Shown here piece after piece: positions 1 to 8,419 of a DNA stretch of 64,000 nt. The position numbers and the translations under genes are program-made. The stretch is taken from positions 620,001 through 684,000 of the forward strand of contig CBDEUQ010000003.1 of assembly GCA_965243325.1 (NCBI GenBank). The letters run 5' to 3'. This DNA comes from JANQOH01 sp965243325. Lineage in GTDB: Bacteria; Pseudomonadota; Alphaproteobacteria; UBA7887. Each line of letters begins with the position of its first letter. Position 1 is the first letter of the stretch. Under the pieces are notes generated by a model. It saw only the letters and a program-made list of their open reading frames with translations, made no database searches and had not been told where the DNA came from.

Positions 1-32
1 GGTTGTAGCCGGATGTGGAAGGACGAGGGTGC

Positions 33-770
33 ATGTTCGATCTGACGGGCAGGACGGCGCTGGTCACCGGCGCCTCGGGCGGGATCGGCGGCGCCGTGGC
101 GCGCGCGTTCGACGCGGCGGGAGCCGCGGTTGCGGTGTCCGGCACGCGGCGCGAGCGCCTCGACGCGCTGGCGCGGGAGATGAGCGAGCGCACCGCGGTG
201 CTGGTGTGCGACCTCGCCGACGCCGACGCCGCCGCCGGTCTCGCCGGCGCCGCGGAGTCGGCGCTCGGCGCGCTCGACATCGTCGTCAACAACGCCGGCT
301 TGGCGCGCGACGGCCTCGCCCTGCGCATGAAGGACGAGGACTGGCGGCAGGTGATCGACGTCAACCTGACGGCGGCATTCCGCGTCTCGCGCGCGGCGCT
401 CCGCGGCATGATGCGTCGCCGCTGGGGGCGCATCGTCAACGTCGCCTCGGTCGTCGGCGTCGCCGGCAATGCCGGCCAGAGCAACTACGCGGCTTCCAAG
501 GCGGGCCTGATCGGCATGAGCAAGTCGCTGGCGGCGGAGGTGGCGTCGCGCGGGATCACCGTCAACTGCCTCGCCCCGGGGATGATCGACACGGCGATGA
601 CCCGCGCCCTCGCCGAACCGGTGCGCCAGCGCCTGCTCGACGCCATCCCCGCCGGCCGTCTCGGCAGCGTCGGGGACGTGGCCGCCGGCGCCCTGTTCCT
701 GGCGTCGGAAGAGGCCGCCTACGTCACCGGGCAGACGCTGCACGTGAACGGCGGCATGGCGATGATTTGA
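33..770 (+). CDS. fabG: 3-oxoacyl-ACP reductase FabG
   Basis: NADPH-dependent reductase of the elongation cycle of type II fatty-acid synthesis, reducing 3-oxoacyl-ACP to 3-hydroxyacyl-ACP in the cytoplasm. The 245-residue product is the usual FabG length. It shows the SDR cofactor motif TGASGGIG (about residues 12-19), NNAG (86-89), and the catalytic Ser139, Tyr152 and Lys156 in the YAASK box. A GTG 18 bases upstream is in frame, but the ATG at 33 has a purine-rich AAGGACGAGGG just before it and gives the standard N-terminus. acpP and fabF follow on the same strand, the classical fab order; fabD is probably just outside the left edge. Confidence 0.95.
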   Translation: MFDLTGRTALVTGASGGIGGAVARAFDAAGAAVAVSGTRRERLDALAREMSERTAVLVCDLADADAAAGLAGAAESALGALDIVVNNAGLARDGLALRMKDEDWRQVIDVNLTAAFRVSRAALRGMMRRRWGRIVNVASVVGVAGNAGQSNYAASKAGLIGMSKSLAAEVASRGITVNCLAPGMIDTAMTRALAEPVRQRLLDAIPAGRLGSVGDVAAGALFLASEEAAYVTGQTLHVNGGMAMI

Positions 771-882
771 CCGTCGGCTCGTATGGCCTCGTTTTGGCAA
801 CTGTGTTACCAACTCCGCCGCCGGGGCCGTACGGGCGGCTTGCCGCGCATTCGCAACGGGGCAACGGAACGGGGAGCATCCG

Positions 883-1125
883 ATGAGTGAGTCCAGCGAC
901 GTCGCCGGGCGCGTCAAGAAGATCGTCGTCGAACATCTCGGCATCGACGAGGAGAAGGTCACGGAAAGCGCGAGCCTGATGGACGATCTCGGCGCCGACA
1001 GTCTGGATGCGGTCGAGATGGTGATGGCGTTCGAGGAGGAGTTCGGGTGCGAGATCCCCGACGACGTCGCCGACAAGATCGTCACCGTGCAGGACGCCAT
1101 CGACTTCATCAACCAGCAGGTCTAG
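883..1125 (+). CDS. acpP: acyl carrier protein
   Basis: Small acidic carrier (80 residues) that holds growing acyl chains on a phosphopantetheine arm. The attachment serine is Ser40 in the GADSLD motif, followed by the recognition helix VEMVMAFEEEF. Length and acidity match AcpP. An AACGGGGAG stretch lies upstream of the ATG. It sits between fabG (112 bases upstream) and fabF (32 bases downstream), so it is the housekeeping fatty-acid ACP and not a polyketide carrier. Confidence 0.97.
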   Translation: MSESSDVAGRVKKIVVEHLGIDEEKVTESASLMDDLGADSLDAVEMVMAFEEEFGCEIPDDVADKIVTVQDAIDFINQQV

Positions 1126-1157
1126 CCGGCGCGGCGGCCTCGGGATCGGATCGTGAC

Positions 1158-2426
1158 GTGAGCGACCGTCCGCGCGTTGTCGTCACCGGCCTCGGCATGG
1201 TCACGCCGCTCGCCAGCGGCGTCCGCGCGACGTGGCGGCGGCTGTTGAACGGCGAGTCTGGGGTCCGCCGCATCGAGCGCGTCGACGTGTCCGACATGCC
1301 GTCGAAGATCGCCGGCCAGGTGCCGGACGCCGACGCCGAGGACGGCTTCGACGCCGACGCGTACATCGAGCCGCGCGAGCGCCGGCGCATGGATCCGTTC
1401 ATCCATCTGGCCCTCGCCGCCGCGGCGCAGGCGGTGGAGGACTCCGGGTGGGAGCCGGAGGACGAGGAATCGCGCGAGCGCACGGGCGTCCTGATCGGCT
1501 CCGGCATCGGCGGGCTTCCCGGCATCGAAGCGGCGACGCTGACTCTGGCGCAAAAGGGGCCGCGCCGCGTGAGTCCGTTCTTCATTCCCTCCAGCCTCAT
1601 CAACCTCGCCTCGGGCCAGGTCTCCATCCGCCACGGTTTCAAGGGGCCGAACCACGCGGTGGTCACCGCCTGCTCGACGGGCGCGCACGCCATCGGCGAC
1701 GCGGCGCGGATGATCGCCTGGGGCGATGCCGACGTGATGGTCGCCGGCGGGTCGGAGTCGGCCATCTCGCGCCTGTGCGTGGCCGGGTTCTCGGCCGCTC
1801 GCGCCCTGTCCACCGGCTTCAACGACGAGCCGACGCGGGCCTCGCGTCCGTGGGACCGCGACCGCGACGGCTTCGTTCTCGGCGAGGGCGCCGGCGTGGT
1901 CGTGCTCGAGAACTACGAGCACGCGCGCCGGCGCGGCGCCCACGCCTACGCCGAGATCGCCGGTTACGGCCTGTCGGGCGACGCGCACCACATCACCGCG
2001 CCGCCGCCCGACGGCGACGGCGGCTTCCGCGCGATGCGCGCGGCGCTCTCGGGCGCGCGCATGGCGGCGGACGAGGTCGACTACGTGAACGCCCACGGCA
2101 CCTCGACCCCGCTCGGCGACGAGATCGAGCACGATGCGGTGAAGCGCCTGTTCGGCGACGCCGCGCGCCGCCTCTCCATGTCCTCGACCAAGTCGGCGCT
2201 CGGCCATCTGCTCGGCGCGGCGGGCGCGGTGGAGGCGATCTTCTCGATCCTCGCGGTCGCCGAAAACGTCGTGCCGCCGACTCTCAATCTTGAGAATCCG
2301 TCCGCCGGCTGCGACCTCGATCTGGTGCCCTTCGAGGCAAAGGAGCGGCCGGTGCGCGCGGCGCTGTCGAATTCGTTCGGCTTCGGCGGCACCAACGCCA
2401 GCCTGATCGTGCGCACCGTCTCCTGA
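1158..2426 (+). CDS. fabF: 3-oxoacyl-ACP synthase II FabF
   Basis: Condensing enzyme (KAS II) that elongates acyl-ACP with malonyl-ACP. The 422-residue thiolase-fold protein has the catalytic triad Cys172 (TACSTG), His313 (NAHGTSTPLGD) and His350 (KSALGHLLGAAG). The GTG at 1158 is chosen because translation then begins directly before the conserved RVVVTGLGMVTPL strand; the open frame upstream only overlaps acpP. It is downstream of acpP and 21 bases upstream of mltG, so the four genes probably share a transcript. Confidence 0.95.
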   Translation: MSDRPRVVVTGLGMVTPLASGVRATWRRLLNGESGVRRIERVDVSDMPSKIAGQVPDADAEDGFDADAYIEPRERRRMDPFIHLALAAAAQAVEDSGWEPEDEESRERTGVLIGSGIGGLPGIEAATLTLAQKGPRRVSPFFIPSSLINLASGQVSIRHGFKGPNHAVVTACSTGAHAIGDAARMIAWGDADVMVAGGSESAISRLCVAGFSAARALSTGFNDEPTRASRPWDRDRDGFVLGEGAGVVVLENYEHARRRGAHAYAEIAGYGLSGDAHHITAPPPDGDGGFRAMRAALSGARMAADEVDYVNAHGTSTPLGDEIEHDAVKRLFGDAARRLSMSSTKSALGHLLGAAGAVEAIFSILAVAENVVPPTLNLENPSAGCDLDLVPFEAKERPVRAALSNSFGFGGTNASLIVRTVS

Positions 2427-2447
2427 CGGGCCCGCCCGGGGCCGCCC

Positions 2448-3431
2448 ATGCGCCCGATCGGCGATCTCGTCGCGCTCGTCCTCGCCCTCGCCGCCGCGGC
2501 GGCCCTGGCCGGGCTGTGGCTCGCGCACCGCGCCGGGCTTCCGGGGCCGCTGGCCGCCGACACGATCGTCGAGATTCCGGCCGGCAGCGGCGTCAAGGCG
2601 ATTGCCGAGGCGCTGGAAACCCGTGGCGTCGTCGACAGCGCGCTGCTGTTCGAGACGCTCGTCCGCCTGCGCGGCGAGAGCGCCGCGCTGCGCGCCGGCG
2701 AGTACGTGATGCCGGCGGGGGTCAGTCACGACGATGCGGCGGCGCTGCTGGTTGCCGGCAAGACCCTGGTGCGGCGCATCACGGTGCCCGAGGGGCTGAC
2801 GGCGGTGGAAGTCGTCGCTCTCGTCGAGGCCGGCGAGGGTTTGGTCGGCACGCTCGCCGAGACCCCGGCGGAAGGCAGCCTGATGCCGGAGACCTACCAC
2901 TACGCCAGGGGCGAACCGCGCGCCGCCGTGGTCGCGCGGATGCAGGACCTGGCACGGGAGACGCTGGAGCGGCTGTGGCCGGCGCGCGCCGAGGATCTGC
3001 CGTTCGCCGACCCCGGCGAGGCGGTCGTCCTCGCGTCGATCGTGGAGAAGGAAACCGGCGTCGCCGGCGAGCGCGCGCGCATCGCCGGAGTCTTCGTCAA
3101 CCGACTGCGCCGCGGCATGAGGCTGCAGTCGGACCCGACGGTGATCTACGCGCTGACCGCCGGCGGCGGGCCGCTCGGCCGGACGCTGCTCCGCCGCGAC
3201 CTCGAGGTCGACAGCCCCTACAACACCTATCTCCACGCCGGTCTGCCGCCGGGGCCGATCGCCAACCCCGGCCGGGCGGCGCTGGAAGCCGTGCTGCACC
3301 CGCTGGAGACCGACGAGCTCTATTTCGTTGCCGACGGGAGCGGCGGCCACGTCTTCGCGCGGACGCTGGAGGAGCACAACCGCAACGCCGCCCGCTGGCG
3401 CCGTCTCGAGCGCGAGCGCCGGCGGCAGTAG
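2448..3431 (+). CDS. mltG: endolytic transglycosylase MltG
   Basis: Inner-membrane lytic transglycosylase (YceG family) thought to cut nascent glycan strands and so set their length. The 327-residue product has one N-terminal membrane helix (about 7-26), a LysM-like region rich in repeated IPAGSG/VPEGL motifs, and the catalytic domain with IVEKET (about 198-203) and the conserved RLRRGMRLQSDPTVIYAL block, continuing to PYNTYLHAGLPPGPI. Placement after fabF is the common alphaproteobacterial arrangement. It ends 36 bases from the convergent HAD gene. Confidence 0.93.
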   Translation: MRPIGDLVALVLALAAAAALAGLWLAHRAGLPGPLAADTIVEIPAGSGVKAIAEALETRGVVDSALLFETLVRLRGESAALRAGEYVMPAGVSHDDAAALLVAGKTLVRRITVPEGLTAVEVVALVEAGEGLVGTLAETPAEGSLMPETYHYARGEPRAAVVARMQDLARETLERLWPARAEDLPFADPGEAVVLASIVEKETGVAGERARIAGVFVNRLRRGMRLQSDPTVIYALTAGGGPLGRTLLRRDLEVDSPYNTYLHAGLPPGPIANPGRAALEAVLHPLETDELYFVADGSGGHVFARTLEEHNRNAARWRRLERERRRQ

Positions 3432-3467
3432 GACCGGCGGCGCGACGGCGGGGCCGCCGGGCGGCTG

Positions 3468-4190
3468 TCAGACGTCGACGCCGAGGGAGCGGGCGAGCTC
3501 GGGGAAGGTGTCGGCGACGATGTCGCAGGCGGGATTCGGCGCCGGGTCGGGCGGGCCGGCGGCGCCCCATTCGTCTGGCCGGCGCACGAACGCGGTGCGG
3601 AAGCCAACCTGCCGCGCCGCGTCGAGATCGAAATTGTGACAGGCGATCATGCAGCATTCGGCCGGTGCCAGCTGCAGCCAGCGCGCGGCGGTCTCGTACG
3701 CCTCCGGCAGCGGCTTGTACTTGCCCATCGTCTCGCACGACAGGATCGCGTCCCAGGCGAGGCCGTTGCGCCGGGCGGTGTCGATCGCGATGCGCACGCT
3801 CAGCAGGGTGAACGACACGCAGACGTAGCGCGCGCGCATGCCCGGCAGCGCCGGCGGGAAATCGGGCCAGCACGCGAGGCCGTGCACGGCGTCCCACCAC
3901 ACCGCGCGGCGCTCGGCATCGGTCGCGTCGCCGAGGCCGCGGTCGGCGAGCACGCCGTCGAGCGCGATCCGGTGGGCGTCGTCGAACGTGCGCTCCGGCG
4001 GCCCGTCGGCGCCCTGGCCGACCACGAGCGCCAGCGACCGGCGCCTGAGGTCGTTGGCCGCCGCCGCCCAGTCCCCCGCGATTCCGCGCTTCTCGCCGAG
4101 CGCCGCGAGCGCCCGCGAGAAACCGCCGTGCCAGTCCAGGATCGTGCCGCCGGTGTCGAACGTCAGCGCCTTGACGCCGTCCGCCCTCAC
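3468..4190 (-). CDS. HAD superfamily, haloacid dehalogenase type II-like
   Basis: A 240-residue HAD hydrolase resembling L-2-haloacid dehalogenases: nucleophile Asp12 in FDTGGTILD, a serine in VSFTLLS (about 125-131), a lysine in MGKYKPLPEAY (motif III), and an ACHNFDLDAARQVGF block near the C-terminus. The first motif is DTGGT where characterised dehalogenases have DAYGT, so the substrate may not be a haloacid. The GTG start forms a 4-base GTGA overlap with the stop of the enoyl-CoA hydratase upstream, indicating translational coupling. Confidence 0.8.
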   Translation of the reverse strand: MRADGVKALTFDTGGTILDWHGGFSRALAALGEKRGIAGDWAAAANDLRRRSLALVVGQGADGPPERTFDDAHRIALDGVLADRGLGDATDAERRAVWWDAVHGLACWPDFPPALPGMRARYVCVSFTLLSVRIAIDTARRNGLAWDAILSCETMGKYKPLPEAYETAARWLQLAPAECCMIACHNFDLDAARQVGFRTAFVRRPDEWGAAGPPDPAPNPACDIVADTFPELARSLGVDV

Positions 4191-5026
4191 GCGCCCGTCT
4201 CCCGGCCGCCGGGGAAGCGCGGCAGGCGCTTCTCGACGAAGGCGCGCACCGCCGCGCGATGGTCCTCCGTCCGCGCCGCCCGCACCAGCCCTTCGGCCTC
4301 GTTGTCGAGCGCGGTCGCGAAGTCCTCGCGGAGCGCCCGATCGAGATTGTCCTTGATCGTCGCCAGGGCGCCGCGCGGGCCGGCGGCGAGCGAGCGCGCC
4401 AGTGCCATCATCTCCGCCGTCAACGCATCGTCGTCGACGACGCGGTTGACCAGGCCGATGCGCTCGCACGTCTCGGCGTCGACCCGGGCGGCGGTGAACA
4501 TCAGCTCGCGCGCGCGGGCTGTGCCGACGATGCGCGTGAGCAGCCAGTTGATTCCGTAGTCGCCGGTCAGGCCGATGCGCGCGTAGCCCGTCGAGACGAA
4601 CGCCGAGCGCGCGGCGAGGCGGATGTCGCAGGCGAGCGCAAGCGCCAGCCCCGCGCCCGCCGCCGGCCCCGGCAGCGCCGCCACCGTCGGCTTGCGCAGC
4701 GCCACGAGGGCACCGGTCAGGGTGCGCTGCCGCTGGCGCAGGTCAGCGGCGGCGTCCTCGACGCTCGGCGGCTCGCTGTCGCCGGCCGCGGCCATGCCCT
4801 TCACGTCGCCGCCGGCGCAGAAGGCCGGGCCGGCGCCGGTGATCGCCACCGCGCCCACGTCGTCCGCCTCGCCGAACCGCGCGATCGTGCGGCGCAGCGC
4901 CGGGGTCAGCGAGCTGGACAGCGCGTTGCGCGCCTCCGGCCTGTTGAGCGTGATGACGCCGACCCCGTCCTCCACGCGCGCGAGAAGCTGGTCGCTTCCC
5001 GTATCGATCCGAACCGAACCGCTCAT
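4187..5026 (-). CDS. enoyl-CoA hydratase/isomerase family protein
   Basis: Crotonase-fold protein of 279 residues. The oxyanion-hole segments are present: FCAGGDVKGM (about 69-78) and GPAAGAGLALA (120-130). The two glutamates that hydrate crotonyl-CoA in classical enoyl-CoA hydratase are not at their usual places: the first region reads GAGLALALACD and the second GLTGDYGINWLL. It may therefore be an isomerase, thioesterase or other crotonase member. It is the first gene of a two-gene unit with the HAD protein, 44 bases downstream of the end of rpoH. Confidence 0.82.
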   Translation of the reverse strand: MSGSVRIDTGSDQLLARVEDGVGVITLNRPEARNALSSSLTPALRRTIARFGEADDVGAVAITGAGPAFCAGGDVKGMAAAGDSEPPSVEDAAADLRQRQRTLTGALVALRKPTVAALPGPAAGAGLALALACDIRLAARSAFVSTGYARIGLTGDYGINWLLTRIVGTARARELMFTAARVDAETCERIGLVNRVVDDDALTAEMMALARSLAAGPRGALATIKDNLDRALREDFATALDNEAEGLVRAARTEDHRAAVRAFVEKRLPRFPGGRETGA

Positions 5027-5070
5027 GCCGCCTCCGCCCGCGAACGTTTCGCCGCATTATCGCCGCGGCG

Positions 5071-5946
5071 TCACGCGGCGGCCAGCGCTCCGGTGTCCTG
5101 TCGGCCAACCGCGTGGCGCAGCTTCTCCAGCGCCTTCTGCTCGATCTGGCGCACCCGCTCCTTCGAGATGCCGAGCCGCTTTCCCAGCTCGCCGAGCGTG
5201 ACCGCGTCGTCGCGCAGGCGGCGCTCGCGGATGATCGTGTGTTCCCGCGGCGAGAGATCGGCCAGCGCCGCGGCGAGCCATCGCGTGCGAACGCCGGTGT
5301 CGTGGCGCTCCCGCACCTCGTCCTCCGGCGACGGCCGCGCGTCCGGCAGCGTGTCCAGCCATTCGTCGTCGCCGTTCTCGCCGACGGCGGCGTTGAGCGA
5401 GTGATCGCCGCCCGAGAGGCGCATTTCCATGTTGCCGACGTCGCGCACGCGCACGCGGAGCTCGTCGGCGATGCGGTCCTTGTCGTCGTCGCTCAGCCAG
5501 CCGTCGACGTCGGCGGCGTGCTTGGCGCGCATCCGGCGCAGGTTGAAGAAGAGCGACTTCTGCGCCGCCGTCGTCCCGATCCGCACGATCGACCAGTTGC
5601 GCAGCACGAAGTCCTGCATCGTCGAGCGGATCCACCACGTCGCGTAGGTCGAGAAGCGCACGTCGCGCTCGGGCTCGAACCGCGACGCCGCCTGCAGCAG
5701 GCCGACGTTGCCCTCCTGCACCAGATCGCTCAGCGGCAGGCCGTAGTGGCGGAACCGCAGGGCCAGCTTGACCACCAGCCGGCCGTGGGCGTTCACCAGT
5801 TCGTGGAGCGCGCTCTCGTCCCCCTCGTCGCGCCACCGGCGCGCCAGCGCCAGTTCGCGTTCGCGCGTCAGCAGCGCCGTCTTCATCGAACGATTGACGT
5901 AGTGCCAGTTCGCCTGCCGCGCCCGCTGCGTGTCTGAATGAGCCAT
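5071..5946 (-). CDS. rpoH: RNA polymerase sigma factor RpoH (sigma-32)
   Basis: Alternative sigma factor of the heat-shock response, 291 residues. Region 2 is clear (DLVQEGNVGLLQAASRF, then FSTYATWWIRSTMQDFVLRN), followed by the RpoH-specific box QKSLFFNLRR, and region 4 with the helix-turn-helix TLGELGKRLGISKERVRQIEQKA split over two helices. The RpoH box separates it from RpoD and RpoS. It is preceded by an unusually A/T-rich region that is likely to hold its control elements. Many alphaproteobacteria carry two rpoH genes; only one is visible here. Confidence 0.93.
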   Translation of the reverse strand: MAHSDTQRARQANWHYVNRSMKTALLTRERELALARRWRDEGDESALHELVNAHGRLVVKLALRFRHYGLPLSDLVQEGNVGLLQAASRFEPERDVRFSTYATWWIRSTMQDFVLRNWSIVRIGTTAAQKSLFFNLRRMRAKHAADVDGWLSDDDKDRIADELRVRVRDVGNMEMRLSGGDHSLNAAVGENGDDEWLDTLPDARPSPEDEVRERHDTGVRTRWLAAALADLSPREHTIIRERRLRDDAVTLGELGKRLGISKERVRQIEQKALEKLRHAVGRQDTGALAAA

Positions 5947-6378
5947 GGCGTTGCCCCCTCGGTACGGCGCGAACTCTGCGCCGATCCCTTTCGTTCAGGC
6001 CGATACCATGGAAAAAATCACGCAAATAAAGAGAAAGTCTATAGTAAAACGGATTTATCGTTTTGATATTTGCCGAAATAAAAGGACATTTTATTTTGTA
6101 AACGGGAAAAAAATAGCGAAAATTTTATGCAATATTTATCTCCGACCCGCGGCGAGGCGGGGGCCGGGCGTTTCGGTCGTGTCCCGGACTCGACCGGGCC
6201 CATGCTGCGCGGATGCCACGGAGCAATCGTCGAAGCCGGCCCCGCCGCTTGCCCCGGGCGCCGGGTCAAGGCCGGGGGCGACAGCTGACGGGGAGTCAGG
6301 TACGACCGACGGGAAGAGCGCGACGCTGCCGGGACCGTCGTGTCCGCGGTCGCGTCGAACCGGGACGCTACCGGCGTT
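5947..6378. promoter_or_regulatory. gene-free region upstream of rpoH with an A/T-rich block
   Basis: This 432-base stretch has no convincing gene. Positions about 6010-6142 are dominated by A and T in an otherwise very GC-rich sequence, with runs such as AAAAAAA and TTTTATTTTG. It lies in front of the leftward rpoH gene and is the natural place for its promoter and for temperature-sensitive mRNA structure. I could not fix a unique -35/-10 pair. The remaining part, 6143-6378, is GC-rich and contains imperfect palindromic CCCCGGGCGCCGGGTC-type sequence after the end of the phosphatase-fold gene. Confidence 0.45.
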
Positions 6379-7188
6379 TCACGCGTCGAGCCTGTCGGCG
6401 ACCGTGCCGTCGGGGGCGAAGCAGACGGCGCTCAGCCGCCCGCCGAAGCCGCACCCCGAGTCGACGGTCGCGGCGACGGGGCCGATCGCCAGTCCGCCGT
6501 GGTCGGGGTCGTATCCGCGCACGATCCGCGCGAATCCCTCGTAGGGTTCCGAGATGGCGGCGAAATCGCCGGTGCCCCACCACAGGCTGTCGCTCTGCCC
6601 GGCCAGCGGGCGGCCCGTGTCGAGGCCGGAATGGACGAACAGGATTTGCCGGTCCTCGGTGAACGCCGCGCGGCGGACCGAGGTGAGCAGCTTTTCGTGG
6701 CCCGGGTGCGAGCGCATCCGGGCGCGCATGTCGAGCGACCACTGGGCCAGCGCCAGCGCGCCTTCACGGCAGCGCGCCCGCGCCCGGTCCACGTCGCCGC
6801 CGTAGGCTACAATTGCGCCGTCGATGCCGCGGCTCAGCATCCACTCCAGCACCGCCAGGGGGTCCTGCGCCATCTGCACCTGCATGAGCTTCTGCCACAT
6901 CTCTTCCTGGCTGCCCCGCAGATAGAGGACGTCGTCGGCGAACAGGCCGAATCGCGCCACGAGCGCGCGGCGAAACAGCAGAAGTTCGTCGAGCGTTTCG
7001 ACCACGGCGCTGCCGCGGCCGAAATAGTTTCCGAGATAGACGAGGCGGTCGCCGGCCTCGAAGCGGCGTTCGAGCAACCCGTGCAACGACGCGAGCCGCT
7101 CCGCTTCGGCGTGAACGGCGCCCACCGCCCAGACCCGCCGCGCGGCCTTGAGGACGCCGAAGACGGCGCTGTCGATGCCGTCGCTCAC
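6379..7188 (-). CDS. metallophosphatase-fold protein lacking metal ligands (probable pseudophosphatase)
   Basis: A 269-residue protein whose layout follows the PPP/calcineurin-type phosphatases, with nearly every metal-binding signature altered. Where active enzymes have GDIHG it reads GAVHAE; GDYVDRG is GNYFGRG; GNHE is GSQEEM; the HGHT segment is RGYDPD. The late VHSGLDTGRPLAGQ and DSGCGFGGRLSAVCF strands are typical of the family, so the fold looks conserved while catalysis is probably lost. GTG start. It lies 45 bases after carD on the same strand, so it may act in the same regulatory unit. The family call is mine from motif order. Confidence 0.7.
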   Translation of the reverse strand: MSDGIDSAVFGVLKAARRVWAVGAVHAEAERLASLHGLLERRFEAGDRLVYLGNYFGRGSAVVETLDELLLFRRALVARFGLFADDVLYLRGSQEEMWQKLMQVQMAQDPLAVLEWMLSRGIDGAIVAYGGDVDRARARCREGALALAQWSLDMRARMRSHPGHEKLLTSVRRAAFTEDRQILFVHSGLDTGRPLAGQSDSLWWGTGDFAAISEPYEGFARIVRGYDPDHGGLAIGPVAATVDSGCGFGGRLSAVCFAPDGTVADRLDA

Positions 7189-7233
7189 GCGGCCAGCGGC
7201 ACCGCCGACGCCGTCCTCTCGGCAACCTCCGGT

Positions 7234-7734
7234 TCAGGCCGCCTTTTGCAGAACCTCTTCGAGCCGCCTGGCGGCATCGGTCTGGTTGATCTTCTCGACA
7301 GCCGCGTATTCACGCGAGAGGCGGTCGAGCGCCGCTTCGTAGATCTGGCGCTCGCTGTAGGACTGTTCCGGCTGGTCGGCCGCCCGGTGGAGGTCGCGCA
7401 CGACCTCCGCGATCGACACCGGATTGCCCGAATTGAGCTTAGCTTCATACTCTTGGGCACGCCGGCTCCACATGGTGCGCTTGACGCGCGCCCGGCCGCG
7501 CAACGCGGTTACCGCCCGGCCCATCTGTTCGCGGCTCGACACGCGGCGCATCCCCGAGTTGGCCGCCTTGTCCACCGGCACGCGCAGTATCATTTTTTCT
7601 TTTTCGAACAATACCACATAGAGATGCAATTCGACGCCGCCGAACTCGCCCGTTTCGACGCCGGTGATCGCGCCCAGTCCATGACACGGATAGACCACCA
7701 TGTCGCCGGGCTTGAACGTCAACTTCCTCGCCAT
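7234..7734 (-). CDS. CarD family transcriptional regulator
   Basis: CarD/CdnL proteins bind the beta subunit of RNA polymerase and stabilise open promoter complexes. The 166-residue product begins with the Tudor-like RNAP-interaction domain (FKPGDMVVYPCHGLGAITGVE, about 6-26) and ends in a helical DNA-binding half with the KRTMWSRRAQEYEAKL segment. Start is the ATG at 7734, directly before MARKLTF; longer frames upstream encode arginine-rich sequence without family similarity. It lies between fdxA and the pseudophosphatase. The 343 bases upstream carry no gene but contain a candidate promoter. Confidence 0.9.
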   Translation of the reverse strand: MARKLTFKPGDMVVYPCHGLGAITGVETGEFGGVELHLYVVLFEKEKMILRVPVDKAANSGMRRVSSREQMGRAVTALRGRARVKRTMWSRRAQEYEAKLNSGNPVSIAEVVRDLHRAADQPEQSYSERQIYEAALDRLSREYAAVEKINQTDAARRLEEVLQKAA

Positions 7735-7971
7735 CCCGAAATACGCCTCGCTCTCGCCGTCCCGTCTGTCCGCGCGGCAAACCGCCAGCCCGCCGGGGCG
7801 GCATGCACCGCCGCCCGCGCGCCCGACTGCCCGCAAATACCCCTGGAAAAGGACCGCCCGCCCCCGCCGGGGCCGTGCAGGCCGAATCGTCCGCTTCCTC
7901 CCGAACCGGCACACCGCCCGCCGCATGACGGAACGGCGGGCACCGATTGCCGCGCTCGTCCGAACTCAACG

Positions 7972-8000
7972 AGTATAAAATATCACGGGTTCGTCAGGAA
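7972..8000 (-). promoter_or_regulatory. candidate sigma-70-type promoter for carD
   Basis: On the minus strand a TATACT hexamer (7972-7977) is preceded, 17 bases away, by TTCCTG (7995-8000). The -10 is good and the -35 weak. It sits in a locally A/T-rich patch about 240 bases upstream of the carD ATG and downstream of fdxA, in the 343-base gene-free stretch 7735-8077. Pattern match only. Confidence 0.3.
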
Positions 8001-8077
8001 AAACAGGGTTATCGTCGCCTTCCATGCGTCGAGCGCATGGCTGACTCGCGCACCGTGCGCGCCACTACGGGCTGCGG

Positions 8078-8419
8078 TCAGGCGTCGCCGGCGCCCGGGG
8101 CGGGGCTGAAGTACTTGTCGAATTTGCCGGCTTCGTCCTTGTGCTCTTCGGCGTCGGCAGGCGAATCTCCCTTGCGGGTGATGTTCGGCCACTTCTCCGC
8201 GTACTCGGCGTTCAGCTCGATCCATTTGTCGAGGTCGCCTTCGCTGTCCGGCAGGATGGCCTCCGCCGGGCATTCCGGCTCGCATACGCCGCAATCGATG
8301 CACTCGTCCGGATGAATGACGAGCATGTTCTCGCCCTCGTAAAAACAGTCGACCGGGCAGACTTCGACGCAATCCATGTACTTGCACTTGATGCACGCTT
8401 CGGTGACGACGTATGTCAT
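8078..8419 (-). CDS. fdxA: 7-iron ferredoxin FdxA
   Basis: Ferredoxin of the [3Fe-4S][4Fe-4S] type, 113 residues. Cysteines 9, 17 and 50 match the ligands of the 3Fe cluster, and 21, 40, 43 and 46 those of the 4Fe cluster; the spacing equals Azotobacter ferredoxin I shifted by one residue. An acidic C-terminal extension (WIELNAEYAEKWPNIT) is typical of proteobacterial FdxA. Its ATG overlaps the TGA of the TerB-like gene (ATGA), so the two are translationally coupled. Confidence 0.95.
   Translation of the reverse strand: MTYVVTEACIKCKYMDCVEVCPVDCFYEGENMLVIHPDECIDCGVCEPECPAEAILPDSEGDLDKWIELNAEYAEKWPNITRKGDSPADAEEHKDEAGKFDKYFSPAPGAGDA

Noticed and set aside
1122..3377. Very long open frames antisense or in alternate frames to fabF-mltG and, likewise, to most genes in the window
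   Set aside because: They are rich in Arg, Ala, Pro and Gly, lack family motifs, and arise because GC-rich DNA has few stop codons. The overlapping gene in each case has clear conserved motifs.
5947..6378. Rightward protein-coding frame starting at 5945 across the A/T-rich block
   Set aside because: Its sequence changes character with base composition and has no family similarity; the region is better explained as control sequence for rpoH.
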